A DNA stretch of 55,465 nucleotides from Candidatus Bathyarchaeota archaeon (GCA_014729945.1 WJJC01000175.1:1-55465); one strand, 5' to 3'. Shown: positions 40,930 through 49,627, counted from the first letter of the stretch. A program made the numbers and translations. The notes: generated from the letters alone by a model not told the origin.

Positions 40930-41077
40930 AGGATAAAATAATGTTAATTGAATATGCGTTTTCCCTTTGTCAACCTATCCGTTTTTATGGTGATCATAAC
41001 TCAATCTAGACTATTCTAGGGCTCTTCCGGTGAAAAGAACACGATTTAGGGCTTTCAGACCCATACCCCCATTTTTG

Positions 41078-41605
41078 CTATGGATTCATGTCGATTATAC
41101 CATTATAATGACGTGGGTCTACATTCGTCTTCTGGAGCATCTCTAATTGTTTCTCCATCTTCCGTGTATTCTCCCTGATGATCTTGATCATATCATTGTC
41201 CAGTTCACCTTTTCTCTCCGCGATGTGTGTAGCTTGATTTATGAGTATAATCTGGTTCCTGATCTCCTGCTCAGCCAGCCATATTCCCTCTTTAACCCTT
41301 TTCTGCTCCTCCAGATGCTGTTTATATTTCATCCGCTCTTGTTCCCGTACAAAATAGATTATCATGAAAACACTGAACAACATAGTGGCAAATATAATCT
41401 TATCCATGTTGTATTTTTCGAGGAAGTTAACGAATACAGGGGTATCGAATACTTCAAAGACGCTGGTGACGACAAATATACCCATTGATATGACGTAGCC
41501 GACGTATATGATCCTATACTTCTGGATGGTCTCAGTTATAGGTGGTAATGAATCCATAAATGCCCTCAAAGGAGCCGGAATATCCTTTATCCCCAAATTG
41601 ATCAC
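41078..41605 (-). CDS. membrane protein with C-terminal coiled coil, unknown
   Basis: 175 residues. Two hydrophobic helices (IIYVGYVISMGIFVVTSVFE; MDKIIFATMLFSVFMIIYFV) are followed by a long charged helix (RMKYKQHLEEQKRVKEGIWL, then RENTRKMEKQLEMLQK). Such proteins may act as membrane-tethered scaffolds. No family recognised. GTG start; the first 30 residues are polar with Pro. Stands between Nudix and CPBP genes on the same strand. Confidence 0.7.
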   Translation of the reverse strand: MINLGIKDIPAPLRAFMDSLPPITETIQKYRIIYVGYVISMGIFVVTSVFEVFDTPVFVNFLEKYNMDKIIFATMLFSVFMIIYFVREQERMKYKQHLEEQKRVKEGIWLAEQEIRNQIILINQATHIAERKGELDNDMIKIIRENTRKMEKQLEMLQKTNVDPRHYNGIIDMNP

Positions 41606-41667
41606 TGAGAGACATCAATCTTTTAGTCCATTTATACAACTGCATGTAGCCCTTCCCTACCCACAAT

Positions 41668-42510
41668 CTAGGACCCAAGATAGTTAAACGCCTCCCCTAT
41701 AGCATCAATCAAACCATTAGCTGTTGATGAACTTATGATATCCCCTGAGGCTTCACGGATCAATCCATAGAAAACACCCACTGTGAAGGTGAACAAGGTC
41801 CAACTCCACGAGACCGTGTATACTCCCATCCATGGCTTCACCCATCTTAGACCCCTCCCAAGTCCATAGAATAGACTGGAAAACAGTAAACCGGGTCCAA
41901 AACTTATTTTCCCGATTCGCAGTGTTTTACCGTACTCCAGATCTATGCTGGACTGGATGAATCCTCTGTAGAAGACTTCCTCGGCGAATCCACCTATGAA
42001 TATGTTCCAGATGAATTCATTCAATAATTTACTGGATAGCCCTAAGAATATGATATTGAGCATTAACGGGGTGAGGATTAGTAACCCTATGATGAAAATT
42101 CTTCTGTCTGTTGCTGGTATAACCTTTTTTCTCCTAGCTAACAAGCAGCTCATCAATAGTATTATTGCTCCAAGAAACCCTGCGACACGAAGGTTCTCCC
42201 GGTAATTTATCCCCCAGACGAGGAAAAAAGAGAGCAAAGCCTGTGGAATTAGAAAATAGCTCCACCCGATGAACCCAGTGTTAACACTTTTTCTCCAGCG
42301 GTCTGTAGTTAAACCCAGTAACCTTAACTCGTATCGCCTAAGCAAGATCACTATGAAACTGATTGCTATCATCAGGGCTCCGATGAGATAGCTACCTCCC
42401 AGCGCACGGTTCTCCCACCGTATTAAATCTCTGACCCCGGGGGGGAATAGGATGATAATTTGAAGAACCGTGAACGCTAGAAACGCATCAAGTATGGATC
42501 TACCTTTCAT
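41668..42510 (-). CDS. CPBP family intramembrane metalloprotease
   Basis: About 280 residues with seven or eight membrane helices. The CAAX-protease/bacteriocin-processing signature is FIGGFAEEVFYRGFIQSSI (E178-E179-x3-R183 in the longer reading). A following GPGLLFSSLFYGLGRG segment sits where the second motif usually has His, but that His is not clearly present. TFTVGVFYGLIREASGDIIS, normally holding the H-x3-N/D site, also lacks His, although an Asn occurs in STANGLID. So the catalytic set looks incomplete. ATG at 42510 preferred to GTG one codon before. Confidence 0.82.
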   Translation of the reverse strand: MKGRSILDAFLAFTVLQIIILFPPGVRDLIRWENRALGGSYLIGALMIAISFIVILLRRYELRLLGLTTDRWRKSVNTGFIGWSYFLIPQALLSFFLVWGINYRENLRVAGFLGAIILLMSCLLARRKKVIPATDRRIFIIGLLILTPLMLNIIFLGLSSKLLNEFIWNIFIGGFAEEVFYRGFIQSSIDLEYGKTLRIGKISFGPGLLFSSLFYGLGRGLRWVKPWMGVYTVSWSWTLFTFTVGVFYGLIREASGDIISSSTANGLIDAIGEAFNYLGS

Positions 42511-42573
42511 CACAGCATCAAGAACCCAATGGAATAAAAGAATAATTACCTAACCCTTAAACCCGATAGAAGG

Positions 42574-43056
42574 ATGGTTGAGAGTATGTTTGACGGCGTC
42601 AGGCGATCATATGATCTCCTAATACTCTACGTGATGAAGGTAATAGAGCAGCTTGGGACAGATAAGGCACTGGAGCTCTTGGAGGATGCAAGTAAACGCC
42701 AAGGGGTTATCACCGCAAGGGAGATGAAGAGAAAGCTCCCTGATGGATTATCTACACTGGACACTGGGGCTGAGGTATATAGGAGATTCATGATGGACGC
42801 AGGGGCAGAGATAAAGATACATAAACGGGATGAGACGAGTGTCACATTCATTATTGAGAGATGTCCCTTCTTTGAATCCTTTTTGGATGTGGGTGTGGAC
42901 TGTGGAATGTTCCTGAATGGATTATGCAGTAACCTGACTCTGCCCAGCATACAAGCAACCCTCAACGAGTTCGACTCGGATCTTAGAGTAGAAACCGTAC
43001 TTACCCGTGAATCCGCCGAGGAATTCTGCCTGGAACGAGTATACATGGACATATAA
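42574..43056 (+). CDS. ATC-hydrolase-like/unknown protein with conserved cysteines
   Basis: 160 residues. N-terminal helices (RSYDLLILYVMKVIEQLGTD, KALELLEDASKRQGV), a middle with EVYRRFMMDAGAEIKIHKRD, strand VTFIIERCPFFESFLDVG, then VDCGMFLNGLCSNLTLPS. The R-C-P-F element followed by a Cys-containing helix resembles the L-2-amino-thiazoline-4-carboxylate hydrolase-like family (PF14196-type), often seen as a heme- or metal-linked domain of unknown role in archaea. The match is by eye only. 59 nt before a flavoprotein gene on the same strand. Confidence 0.5.
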   Translation: MVESMFDGVRRSYDLLILYVMKVIEQLGTDKALELLEDASKRQGVITAREMKRKLPDGLSTLDTGAEVYRRFMMDAGAEIKIHKRDETSVTFIIERCPFFESFLDVGVDCGMFLNGLCSNLTLPSIQATLNEFDSDLRVETVLTRESAEEFCLERVYMDI

Positions 43057-43115
43057 CTCCGGGGTCAGCTGTTACAGGGATATCGTTTAAAACCATTAAG
43101 TCACTTTGTTCAATT

Positions 43116-44735
43116 ATGGTTATTCACGTTAAATCCGATATTTTGATAATAGGCACCGGAGGAGCTGGGCTCAGGGCAGCCATAGAAGCCCATGAAAAAG
43201 GCGCCAAGGTAGTATTAGCGTCAAAAGCCCCGGCAGGATACAATAACTGCACCATCGTAGCCGGCAGCGGATACTTGGCTGCCGTAGGCGGTATGAGTGT
43301 CGAGGAGCACAGGGAACGAACACTTAGCACGGGAAAGGGATTGAATGACCCAGCACTAGTAGAGGTGCTGGTGAATGAAGGCGCTGAAAGGGTCTTAGAG
43401 CTTGAGCGATTCGGCTGTGTAGTCAACGTGAAACACGGTGGAGTAAGCGTAGGGAGACCAGACACCAAGCTAGGTCAGGGCATCACCCTCCCAATGGTCA
43501 AATATCTTGAGAACCAGGGTGTCGAGTTCGTTGATAATGTTATAATCACCCAGTTACTCAAACAGGACGGGAGAATCATCGGAGCTGTAGGCTATAATGG
43601 GCGAGAAGAAGAACCAATTCTTTTCCAGACAAAAGCAGTCTTACTCGCATCAGGGGGAGCTGGGGCATTGTTCCAGCGAACCGATTGCCCCCTAAAAACC
43701 ACGGGAGACGGTTACCATCTCGCCTTTGAAGCCGGGGCTAGGCTCAGAGATATGGAGTTCTGCCAGTTCTTTCCCCTTGCATTAGCCGATCCCGATTTAC
43801 CCCCATTACTGGTTGATGGTAAGGTTGTATGGGAGGGTAAGATACTCAATGCCTTCGAGGAGGATATCCCTAAGAAGCATAATGTAACGGAAAGACCATA
43901 CATAGCCAAGAGCAGAGATCTACTATCTAGGGCTATGATGAAAGAGGTTCATGATGGCGCAGGTGTTGACGGAGCTGTATTACTGGATGCCCGTGAGGTG
44001 GTTAAGAACGGTGAACCTGGAGAAAAGTACGGTATGGCTGACCGGGAGTATTATATCAATAAATTACACGCCCATGAACGCCCTATAAGGATCGCCCCCT
44101 TGAGCCATTTCACCATGGGGGGAGTGGTGACAAACACCTATGGCGAGACAGGCGTCCCGGGTTTAATCGTAGCAGGAGAGGTTATGGGCGGCGTCCACGG
44201 CGCCAACAGGCATGGTGGAAATGCCTTAACCGATGTAACTGTTTTTGGTGTAAGAGCAGCTAAGAAAGCTGTAGAATATATCCAAGGTAGAGAACATGTG
44301 GATATAGTGGAGTTAGCGGAACCTGAGCTGGGGAGATATAAGGAGTTATCCAGAAGAGATGTAGGTTATACTCCATCTACACTCAAGGATCTGGTTAGGG
44401 AGAATATGTGGAAACACGTGGGTGTATTAAGAGATAGCGAGATGCTGGTGGAAGCCTATCAACGGCTAAGCGAGATAAGGGACTCCACACGTAGTATACT
44501 GGCGAAGCCGGGTAGACAGCTTCAGGACGCCTTAGAGCTACTAATGGCTCTTGATGTATGTGAATACATCATCAGGGCAGCCATGGAGCGAAGGGAAAGC
44601 CGAGGAGCACATTACCGCTTGGATCACCCAGAGGAGACCTTAGAGTGGAGAAAAACCATAATCCTATCCAAGGAAGATGAAGCAATAAAACTAGATCACG
44701 CTCCACTAGGTGAAGCCTTTGACTCAACTAGCTGA
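43116..44735 (+). CDS. FAD-dependent oxidoreductase of succinate dehydrogenase/fumarate reductase flavoprotein family
   Basis: 539 residues. Dinucleotide fold ILIIGTGGAGLRAAIEAHEKGAKVVLASKAP at the start, FAD-contact AVLLASGGAGALFQRTDCP, TGDGYHLAFEAGARLRDMEF, substrate-site RIAPLSHFTMGGVVTNTYGE and AGEVMGGVHGANRHGGNALTDVTVFG. The His that carries covalent FAD in true SdhA is not seen after KAPAG, so FAD is probably non-covalent. No iron-sulfur or membrane anchor subunit is nearby, which argues against a classical complex II. May reduce a C-C double bond as a soluble enzyme. Confidence 0.87.
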   Translation: MVIHVKSDILIIGTGGAGLRAAIEAHEKGAKVVLASKAPAGYNNCTIVAGSGYLAAVGGMSVEEHRERTLSTGKGLNDPALVEVLVNEGAERVLELERFGCVVNVKHGGVSVGRPDTKLGQGITLPMVKYLENQGVEFVDNVIITQLLKQDGRIIGAVGYNGREEEPILFQTKAVLLASGGAGALFQRTDCPLKTTGDGYHLAFEAGARLRDMEFCQFFPLALADPDLPPLLVDGKVVWEGKILNAFEEDIPKKHNVTERPYIAKSRDLLSRAMMKEVHDGAGVDGAVLLDAREVVKNGEPGEKYGMADREYYINKLHAHERPIRIAPLSHFTMGGVVTNTYGETGVPGLIVAGEVMGGVHGANRHGGNALTDVTVFGVRAAKKAVEYIQGREHVDIVELAEPELGRYKELSRRDVGYTPSTLKDLVRENMWKHVGVLRDSEMLVEAYQRLSEIRDSTRSILAKPGRQLQDALELLMALDVCEYIIRAAMERRESRGAHYRLDHPEETLEWRKTIILSKEDEAIKLDHAPLGEAFDSTS

Positions 44736-45417
44736 ACGAATTAGAGTAGAAGCTAAAAAAAGGGCGGACCCCAAGCGCAGAGAGGACCTGCACAGATACT
44801 TCAAAGAACCCATCGAGACCTATGGATTAAACCAAACTCAGAACAAGGAGATAGCCAAAAAGTTCTACACTGAGGTTAAAGGCGATTTTGAAGCTGCTCT
44901 CGAATTAACTGAGGAGTTGATGGCAACGGGTAACATGGATCTCGCCTCTGTGGGTCTCAGGATCCTTGACAGGTTCAGGCTTAAACTAGGGGCTGATCAG
45001 TTCCTCTTGTTTGATGGCTGGGTGGAATACTTGAATAACTGGGCTACCACGGATCACTTCGCCACCCATCACCTAATGATGTGCATAAAAGACGACCCAA
45101 CCCTTGTGGAAGAACTTGTAAAATGGACAAGTCACGAGAACAGATGGAGGCGTAGAGCCTCAGCTGTAACCATGGTTCCCATAGCTAGAAAAGGTGAGAT
45201 TCTCAAAGAGGTGTTCAGGATCGCCAATGAGTTAATGCTGGATAAGGATGATATGGTCCAGAAGGGTGTAGGATGGATGCTCAAGGAAGCCTCAAAGAAA
45301 CAACCGCAGGAAATACACCATTACCTTCTCAAATGGAAACAACAGTCCCCTGCATTAATCCTCAGATACGCATCTGAGAAACTCCCAGACGAACTCAGGG
45401 TCCTCAAGACAAATTAA
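44710..45417 (+). CDS. DNA alkylation repair protein of the AlkD (HEAT-like repeat) family
   Basis: 235 residues of helical repeats. AlkD signs: MKPLTQLAERIRVEAKKRAD then KEPIETYGLNQTQNKEIAKK (N-terminal YGL/N-x-x-R-like segment). Also GWVEYLNNWATTDHFATHHL (W and catalytic-type Asp), TSHENRWRRRASAVTMVP, and MVQKGVGWMLKEASKKQP with its lysine-rich end. Family members excise N3/N7-alkylated bases without base flipping. GTG start lies 26 bases inside the flavoprotein gene, an unusual overlap; a TTG three codons on is the alternative. Confidence 0.85.
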   Translation: MKPLTQLAERIRVEAKKRADPKRREDLHRYFKEPIETYGLNQTQNKEIAKKFYTEVKGDFEAALELTEELMATGNMDLASVGLRILDRFRLKLGADQFLLFDGWVEYLNNWATTDHFATHHLMMCIKDDPTLVEELVKWTSHENRWRRRASAVTMVPIARKGEILKEVFRIANELMLDKDDMVQKGVGWMLKEASKKQPQEIHHYLLKWKQQSPALILRYASEKLPDELRVLKTN

Positions 45418-45462
45418 ACTAATCTATTTTCAATCCATAATCGCTTTAATAGACAATAAAGA

Positions 45463-45939
45463 ATGAAACTCGGAGATTCCTTGGTGCTAACTGTTAACGA
45501 TGTTATGACAGAGAGTGTAATCGCAACGGAGGTTAACGAATCCGTGAAGAACGCTGCGCGGGAGATGGCTAAATTCGGGATAAGTAGTTTACTCGTATTC
45601 TCTGAGGAGGGTTTGAAGGGAATACTCACTGAGCGGGATATTATAACTAGGGTTGTGTGCGCGGGTCTCGATCCATCGGATATACGTGTAGGTGATGTTA
45701 TGTCCGAACCCGTCATCGTGGTTGCACCGGGAACCCCTTTAGAGCGAGCTGTAGAACTTATGCTTCTCCACCACATCAAGAAGTTACCTATACTGGCTCA
45801 CAACGATGATGAGTACAATGTATGCGGGATCCTTAGCCTAATGGATGTAGCACGTCTTCACCCTGACCTAGTAAACACTATGAAATCATTGATCGAGGTT
45901 GATATGAATAGTCCCGAGGCTGGTTTCTATGTCTCCTAG
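45463..45939 (+). CDS. tandem CBS-domain protein
   Basis: 158 residues, essentially two CBS motifs: LTVNDVMTESVIATEVNESV...GISSLLVFSEEGLKGILTERDIITRVV and RVGDVMSEPVIVVAPGTPL...HHIKKLPILAHND...VCGILSLMDVARL. Forms a Bateman module binding adenine nucleotides. No effector domain, so probably regulates a partner. Paralogous in layout to 49628-50050. ATG start. Convergent with the DRG gene. Confidence 0.9.
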   Translation: MKLGDSLVLTVNDVMTESVIATEVNESVKNAAREMAKFGISSLLVFSEEGLKGILTERDIITRVVCAGLDPSDIRVGDVMSEPVIVVAPGTPLERAVELMLLHHIKKLPILAHNDDEYNVCGILSLMDVARLHPDLVNTMKSLIEVDMNSPEAGFYVS

Positions 45940-47030
45940 TAAAATGTGATGATATCTTCATCTATGGGTATATGGTCTAACCCCACTTTTTGTCCACCAA
46001 ATTTCACGCTCTTACCCCAGACCCTGGTATACCGGAGATCCCTCTTCAACTCTCCGTGTATCTTGTCAGCGATATCCTCGATGTTGCTCCCCCTCTTAAC
46101 GATCAATGGCTCCTCGTAGTCCGTTTCCTCACCCTTAGGGCGCATATAGATTCTGATTAGGTCTAGTTCCTGGAATATCTTCTCTTTGAGCGTATCCAGA
46201 TTTGTCTCGTTTTCTGCGCTGATGGCTACGAACTCATAATCCGCTTTCTCCCTGTGCTCTTCTACCCGTTCCTTGTCCACCATATCGATCTTGTTTACCA
46301 CTGTGAGGGTTGGAATGTATACGGTGTTATTGAGTAATGCATCCACGAACCGATCATACCCCATGTCTTCTCTAACAACCACTCTAGAGTTATGGTACTT
46401 GTATTCCCGAAGTATCTCTACCATACCCTCTTTATCCATCTCGGTCATGCCCACCATATCGGTAATCACAACTCCCCCTGACCCCCTTTTCTCAATGGTG
46501 ATATCTGGTGGATTCTCGTCCGGCCTGATCCCCACGTCACGGATCTCCTTTAGTAAGATCTCCCTTATCTCAGTGTTAAAGATATCAACCATGATTAGGA
46601 GCAGGTCCGCGTTACGGGTCACGCTCAGGATTCTCTTCCCCAATCCTTTTCCCTCGCTGGCGCCCTTTATTATCCCCGGTATATCCAGCACCTGTATCAT
46701 GGCGCCCTTATATTTGAGGATCCCTGGTATCACGGTTAATGTAGTAAAGTCATATGCACCCACTTTGCTCTTACTGTTTGTGAGTTGATTAAGTAAGGTG
46801 CTCTTACCTACGCTGGGCATTCCCAGTAGCACAACCGTGGCGTCCCCGTCTTTTCGAACAGTATACCCTTCACCGGTCTGTCCCCTGCTTCTCCGGATAC
46901 GTTCCTCCTCCTGTTCTCTAAGGCGAGCGATCCTGGCTCTGAGTACCCCCAGGTGCCGGTTGGTGCCTTTATTAACAGGGGTTCGAGCTAGCTCTTCCTC
47001 TAGCTCTCTGATCTTTTCTTGGGTACTCAT
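45936..47030 (-). CDS. DRG/Rbg-family GTPase with TGS domain
   Basis: 364 residues. A translation-associated GTPase of the Obg-DRG group found in archaea and eukaryotes. Basic N-terminal helices (ELEEELARTPVNKGTNRHLG, HLGVLRARIARLREQ), P-loop LGMPSVGKSTLLNQLTNS, switch YDFTTLTVIPG, LDIPGIIKGASEGKGLGKR, specificity NKIDMV, and a C-terminal TGS (IRIYMRPKGEETDYEEPLIV to GGQKVGLDHIPIDEDII). ATG start. Presence of DRG is general in archaea, so it says nothing about the lineage. Confidence 0.95.
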   Translation of the reverse strand: MSTQEKIRELEEELARTPVNKGTNRHLGVLRARIARLREQEEERIRRSRGQTGEGYTVRKDGDATVVLLGMPSVGKSTLLNQLTNSKSKVGAYDFTTLTVIPGILKYKGAMIQVLDIPGIIKGASEGKGLGKRILSVTRNADLLLIMVDIFNTEIREILLKEIRDVGIRPDENPPDITIEKRGSGGVVITDMVGMTEMDKEGMVEILREYKYHNSRVVVREDMGYDRFVDALLNNTVYIPTLTVVNKIDMVDKERVEEHREKADYEFVAISAENETNLDTLKEKIFQELDLIRIYMRPKGEETDYEEPLIVKRGSNIEDIADKIHGELKRDLRYTRVWGKSVKFGGQKVGLDHIPIDEDIITFY

Positions 47031-47118
47031 AGATCATGCTCACTGTGATCTCATCTGAAAAACCTATCTCTTTCTATAGGCTTATCAGCTTCCAAGATAA
47101 TGTTTATTTTGATGTTTT

Positions 47119-47946
47119 ATGAAGCTGCATAAGGTTTCAGATAAGGTGTATGCTAACTGGGATGGAGAGACCGGTGGCAACGTTGGTATAATCAAGCTTG
47201 ACGATAAGGCGTTGGTGGTGGACGCTCAGTATCCTGGCTCAGCGAAGAAATTCAGGGAAGCTATCCCCGCCGCTACGGAAAAACCTCTCTCCCATCTTCT
47301 ACTTACACATATTCACGGTGACCATGTTTTCGGAAATATGGTATTCAAAGAATTGGAGATAGTTGCACATGAACGGCTCTACGAGAAGATGGAGAAAAAT
47401 CTGGAAAACGAGTGGGCCCCTGGTAACCTAGAGAAAATGCTGGAGACCTACAAGAAGGATGCTCCGGAAAGATGGTGGCTATTTGAGGGGCTTGAGATAG
47501 TATTGCCCACTATTACCTTCAAGGATAAATGGGAGCTGGACGGTGTGGAGTTCATTCACATGCCCGGGCACACAGACTGCAGCAGCGTCGTCTATATCCC
47601 GGATGATTTACTGCTCTTCGCCGGAGATCTATTATTCGTGAACAGGTTCCCATGGGCTGGTGATCCCACCGCAGACCCTGATCAATGGATTAAATCCTTC
47701 CAACGTATCCTTGATTTAGATGTGGAGAAGATCATCTCAGGACACGGCCCCCCATGTGACAAGGGTGAGGTTGAGAAGCAGCTCATGTGGATGAAGGAGA
47801 TAAAATGGATAATGAATGGCTTAATAGAGGAAGGTGCATCCGAGGAGGAGGCAGTCTCATATCCATATAGAGAGCTTTATCCAACCGATCGCCCCGAGTG
47901 GCAGAAACGAAGCTACTCCCGTTGGTATAATGTCTGGAAAGATTAA
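47119..47946 (+). CDS. metallo-beta-lactamase fold hydrolase
   Basis: 275 residues. Metal motif H64-I-H66-G-D68-H69 in SHLLLTHIHGDHVFGNMVF. Next come FIHMPGHTDCSSVVYIPDD (third His) and LLFAGDLLFVNRFPWAGDPTA (bridging Asp), then IISGHGPPCDKGEV (last His). Layout like broad MBL hydrolases that open lactones or thioesters or degrade quorum-type molecules; substrate unknown. ATG start. Convergent with a flavin-binding gene. Confidence 0.88.
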   Translation: MKLHKVSDKVYANWDGETGGNVGIIKLDDKALVVDAQYPGSAKKFREAIPAATEKPLSHLLLTHIHGDHVFGNMVFKELEIVAHERLYEKMEKNLENEWAPGNLEKMLETYKKDAPERWWLFEGLEIVLPTITFKDKWELDGVEFIHMPGHTDCSSVVYIPDDLLLFAGDLLFVNRFPWAGDPTADPDQWIKSFQRILDLDVEKIISGHGPPCDKGEVEKQLMWMKEIKWIMNGLIEEGASEEEAVSYPYRELYPTDRPEWQKRSYSRWYNVWKD

Positions 47947-48410
47947 GTGGGGCTCTTCTTCCCCGTCATATCCTCTATTTTTATCTCAATAATGGATAAG
48001 TGGTTGAATTTCTCCATTAACTCAGGGGTGATCAATTTTCCCTTCCCGAAACTATACTTGTCACTGATGAGCCTCAAAGCAGTGACCCGCTCCTCCATAG
48101 AGTCAACTATCTTTGCCGTACCATACGCTATCACGCTCTTGTATCTCCAGCTAAAATCACATGGGTCCTCCCCTTTGATTATCTCGCCGCTATCTACCTC
48201 AAAGCATACCCGTGAATTCTTCTCTATGTCCTTGATTTTTTTTCCGTCTCTGTGGGTGTGTAGATAGATTTTGTCTTTATAGTACGCGAAATTCATAGGT
48301 ACTATGTATGGTTCACCATCAACCGCTGTTCCCAGTCGCCCTACATCGTTCTGCCTTAATACCTCTTCCATAACGACTTTCTCGGTGATCTCTTTATCTT
48401 TTCTTCTCAT
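47943..48410 (-). CDS. pyridoxamine 5'-phosphate oxidase-like flavin-binding protein
   Basis: About 155 residues of split beta-barrel. VLRQNDVGRLGTAVDGEPYIVPMNFAYYKDKIYLHTHRDGKK is the standard N-terminal pattern (FMN phosphate site), followed by VCFEVDSGEIIKGEDPCDFSWRYKSVIAYGTAKIVD. Family members bind FMN, F420 or heme; which one is not evident. ATG at 48410 chosen; a GTG three codons earlier is possible. Confidence 0.85.
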   Translation of the reverse strand: MRRKDKEITEKVVMEEVLRQNDVGRLGTAVDGEPYIVPMNFAYYKDKIYLHTHRDGKKIKDIEKNSRVCFEVDSGEIIKGEDPCDFSWRYKSVIAYGTAKIVDSMEERVTALRLISDKYSFGKGKLITPELMEKFNHLSIIEIKIEDMTGKKSPT

Positions 48411-48507
48411 ACCTGACACATCTTAACACCCCTCTGTCAAGGTTTATCAGTTTCTTCGCCTGCGTCGATCTATTTATTTTCCATGAATGCATCGTTACTT
48501 GATTCAT

Positions 48508-48948
48508 ATGAGTTATGAGGAGAAAACCTTCGAAGTATCAATGAAACGCGAGAATGGATTCGAGTTCAGAGTAGACTTCGGTGACCCGGGTATAGAGAAT
48601 TTAATCATGGATGAACCTGAGCCAGTGGGAGAGAACAAAGGGCCAAATGCCTCCAAGGTCTTGGCTGCTGCCATGGGTAACTGTCTCTCAGCCAGTCTAC
48701 TTTTCTGTCTCCAGAAGGCTAGAGCTGAGGTTGGTGAGGTAGAGACTCGTGTTGAGGGCAAGATGAGGAGAAACGAGGATGGACGCTGGAGGATAAAAGA
48801 GGTGTCTGTGGAAATTAGCCCGGAGATAGATAGGGAGGAATATGAAAGTAAATTTGATCGATGTATGGATCTATTCGAGGACTTTTGCGTAGTCTCTCAG
48901 AGCATAGAAGAGGGAATACCTATCAACGTGAATGTTAACCCCCGTTAA
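48508..48948 (+). CDS. OsmC-like protein
   Basis: About 146 residues. OsmC fold with two reactive cysteines: ALAAAMGNCLSASLLFCLQKAR on the long helix and LFEDFCVVSQSIEEGIPINVNV near the end. Family members reduce organic hydroperoxides or similar. The ATG at 48508 is about 30 nt after TATTTATTTT, fitting a leaderless start; an ATG seven codons earlier is less well placed. Convergent with the TFS-like gene. Confidence 0.88.
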   Translation: MSYEEKTFEVSMKRENGFEFRVDFGDPGIENLIMDEPEPVGENKGPNASKVLAAAMGNCLSASLLFCLQKARAEVGEVETRVEGKMRRNEDGRWRIKEVSVEISPEIDREEYESKFDRCMDLFEDFCVVSQSIEEGIPINVNVNPR

Positions 48949-49262
48949 TTCCTCATCCACGTATGCCCACATTTTACGCATTTGAAGCGTTCAACGCTTC
49001 GATCAGTGTTGACTCCAGCGTGTTCCCCTATGGCTACTGTAATGTTATGATATGCCTTATTGTATCCACACATAGGACACCTGCGGTTAACCTGGATGGC
49101 GCTCTCTACCCCTGACATGACATATACCGGCTCAGCCTCTGTCTCGGGACCTGTTTTTACCTGTATTACTGCTGTTGTTTTCTCCCAGCCGCATCGAGGG
49201 CACATGTATCCGCTACGAGTCTGCTGCATAAAACTTCAACAGCGGTCACAGAATTCTACCAT
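48945..49262 (-). pseudogene. TFS-like zinc-ribbon protein gene with in-frame TGA
   Basis: From ATG 49262 the frame reads MVEFCDRC, TGA (49238-49236), SFMQQTRSGYMCPRCGW, then runs without break to 48945. With the TGA taken as one residue the protein is 105 aa, matching TFS (106 aa at 2200-2520) ribbon for ribbon: the TGA sits where TFS has Gly after the first Cys pair. CATATAG (49288-49294) is 26-32 nt before this ATG. Starting at the next ATG (49229) loses half the N-terminal ribbon. The C-terminal ribbon (CPMCGYNKAYH...FKCVKCGHTWM) lacks the Asp-Glu tip needed for RNA cleavage. Options: nonsense mutation, recoding, restart, or sequence error. Confidence 0.75.
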
Positions 49263-49287
49263 CTCTAATCATTCTCAGTTATAGAAT

Positions 49288-49294
49288 GCTATAT
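49288..49294 (-). promoter_or_regulatory. TATA-like element for the TFS paralog
   Basis: CATATAG-type element on the minus strand at leaderless distance (26-32 nt) from the ATG at 49262; it supports that ATG as the true start. Confidence 0.4.
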
Positions 49295-49299
49295 GTTTT

Positions 49300-49627
49300 A
49301 CATTGATCAATATAGTGTTTTGTAGTTTAGGTTTGGTATAAACAATTTGTGCTTAGGTTTTTACCGCTTCAGTCATTTCTTTGGAAAGAATTGTCCATTT
49401 ATCCGGTGTGAAGAACCTTGAGGGGTGTTATACGTTTCTATGAAACCACAATGGATTTCAGATTTGTGAAATCAAAGCTGGGGGTTCGTGTATACGATAA
49501 GGGGTATTTTGTACTGTAGAGAAACAAGACCAAGAAGCATTTAACCGAGACTTTGTTTCACTCTAGTTGAATGGGATAGAAACATCTACTTCTGTGGCCC
49601 CCTTGGTCGTCATATGGATATTGATGC
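49300..49627. other. gap with no clear gene, short protein-like remnants
   Basis: About 330 bases. On the plus strand a 22-codon piece (49451-49519) reads MDFRFVKSKLGVRVYDKGYF, and near 49560-49630 another frame reads VEWDRNIYFCGPLGRHMDID. Neither has a full ORF; together they may be a decayed gene, possibly of transposase type, but this is weak. No tRNA or hairpin-rich RNA recognised. Confidence 0.3.

Noticed and set aside
45936..47030. DRG GTPase as a eukaryotic-signature marker
   Set aside because: DRG/Rbg proteins occur across archaea and do not indicate an Asgard origin.
48945..49262. Window-wide reassignment of UGA to an amino acid
   Set aside because: TGA is the normal stop of many intact genes here (korA, the flavoprotein, second arsR, the small membrane protein), so a changed code is excluded; only local recoding or mutation remains.
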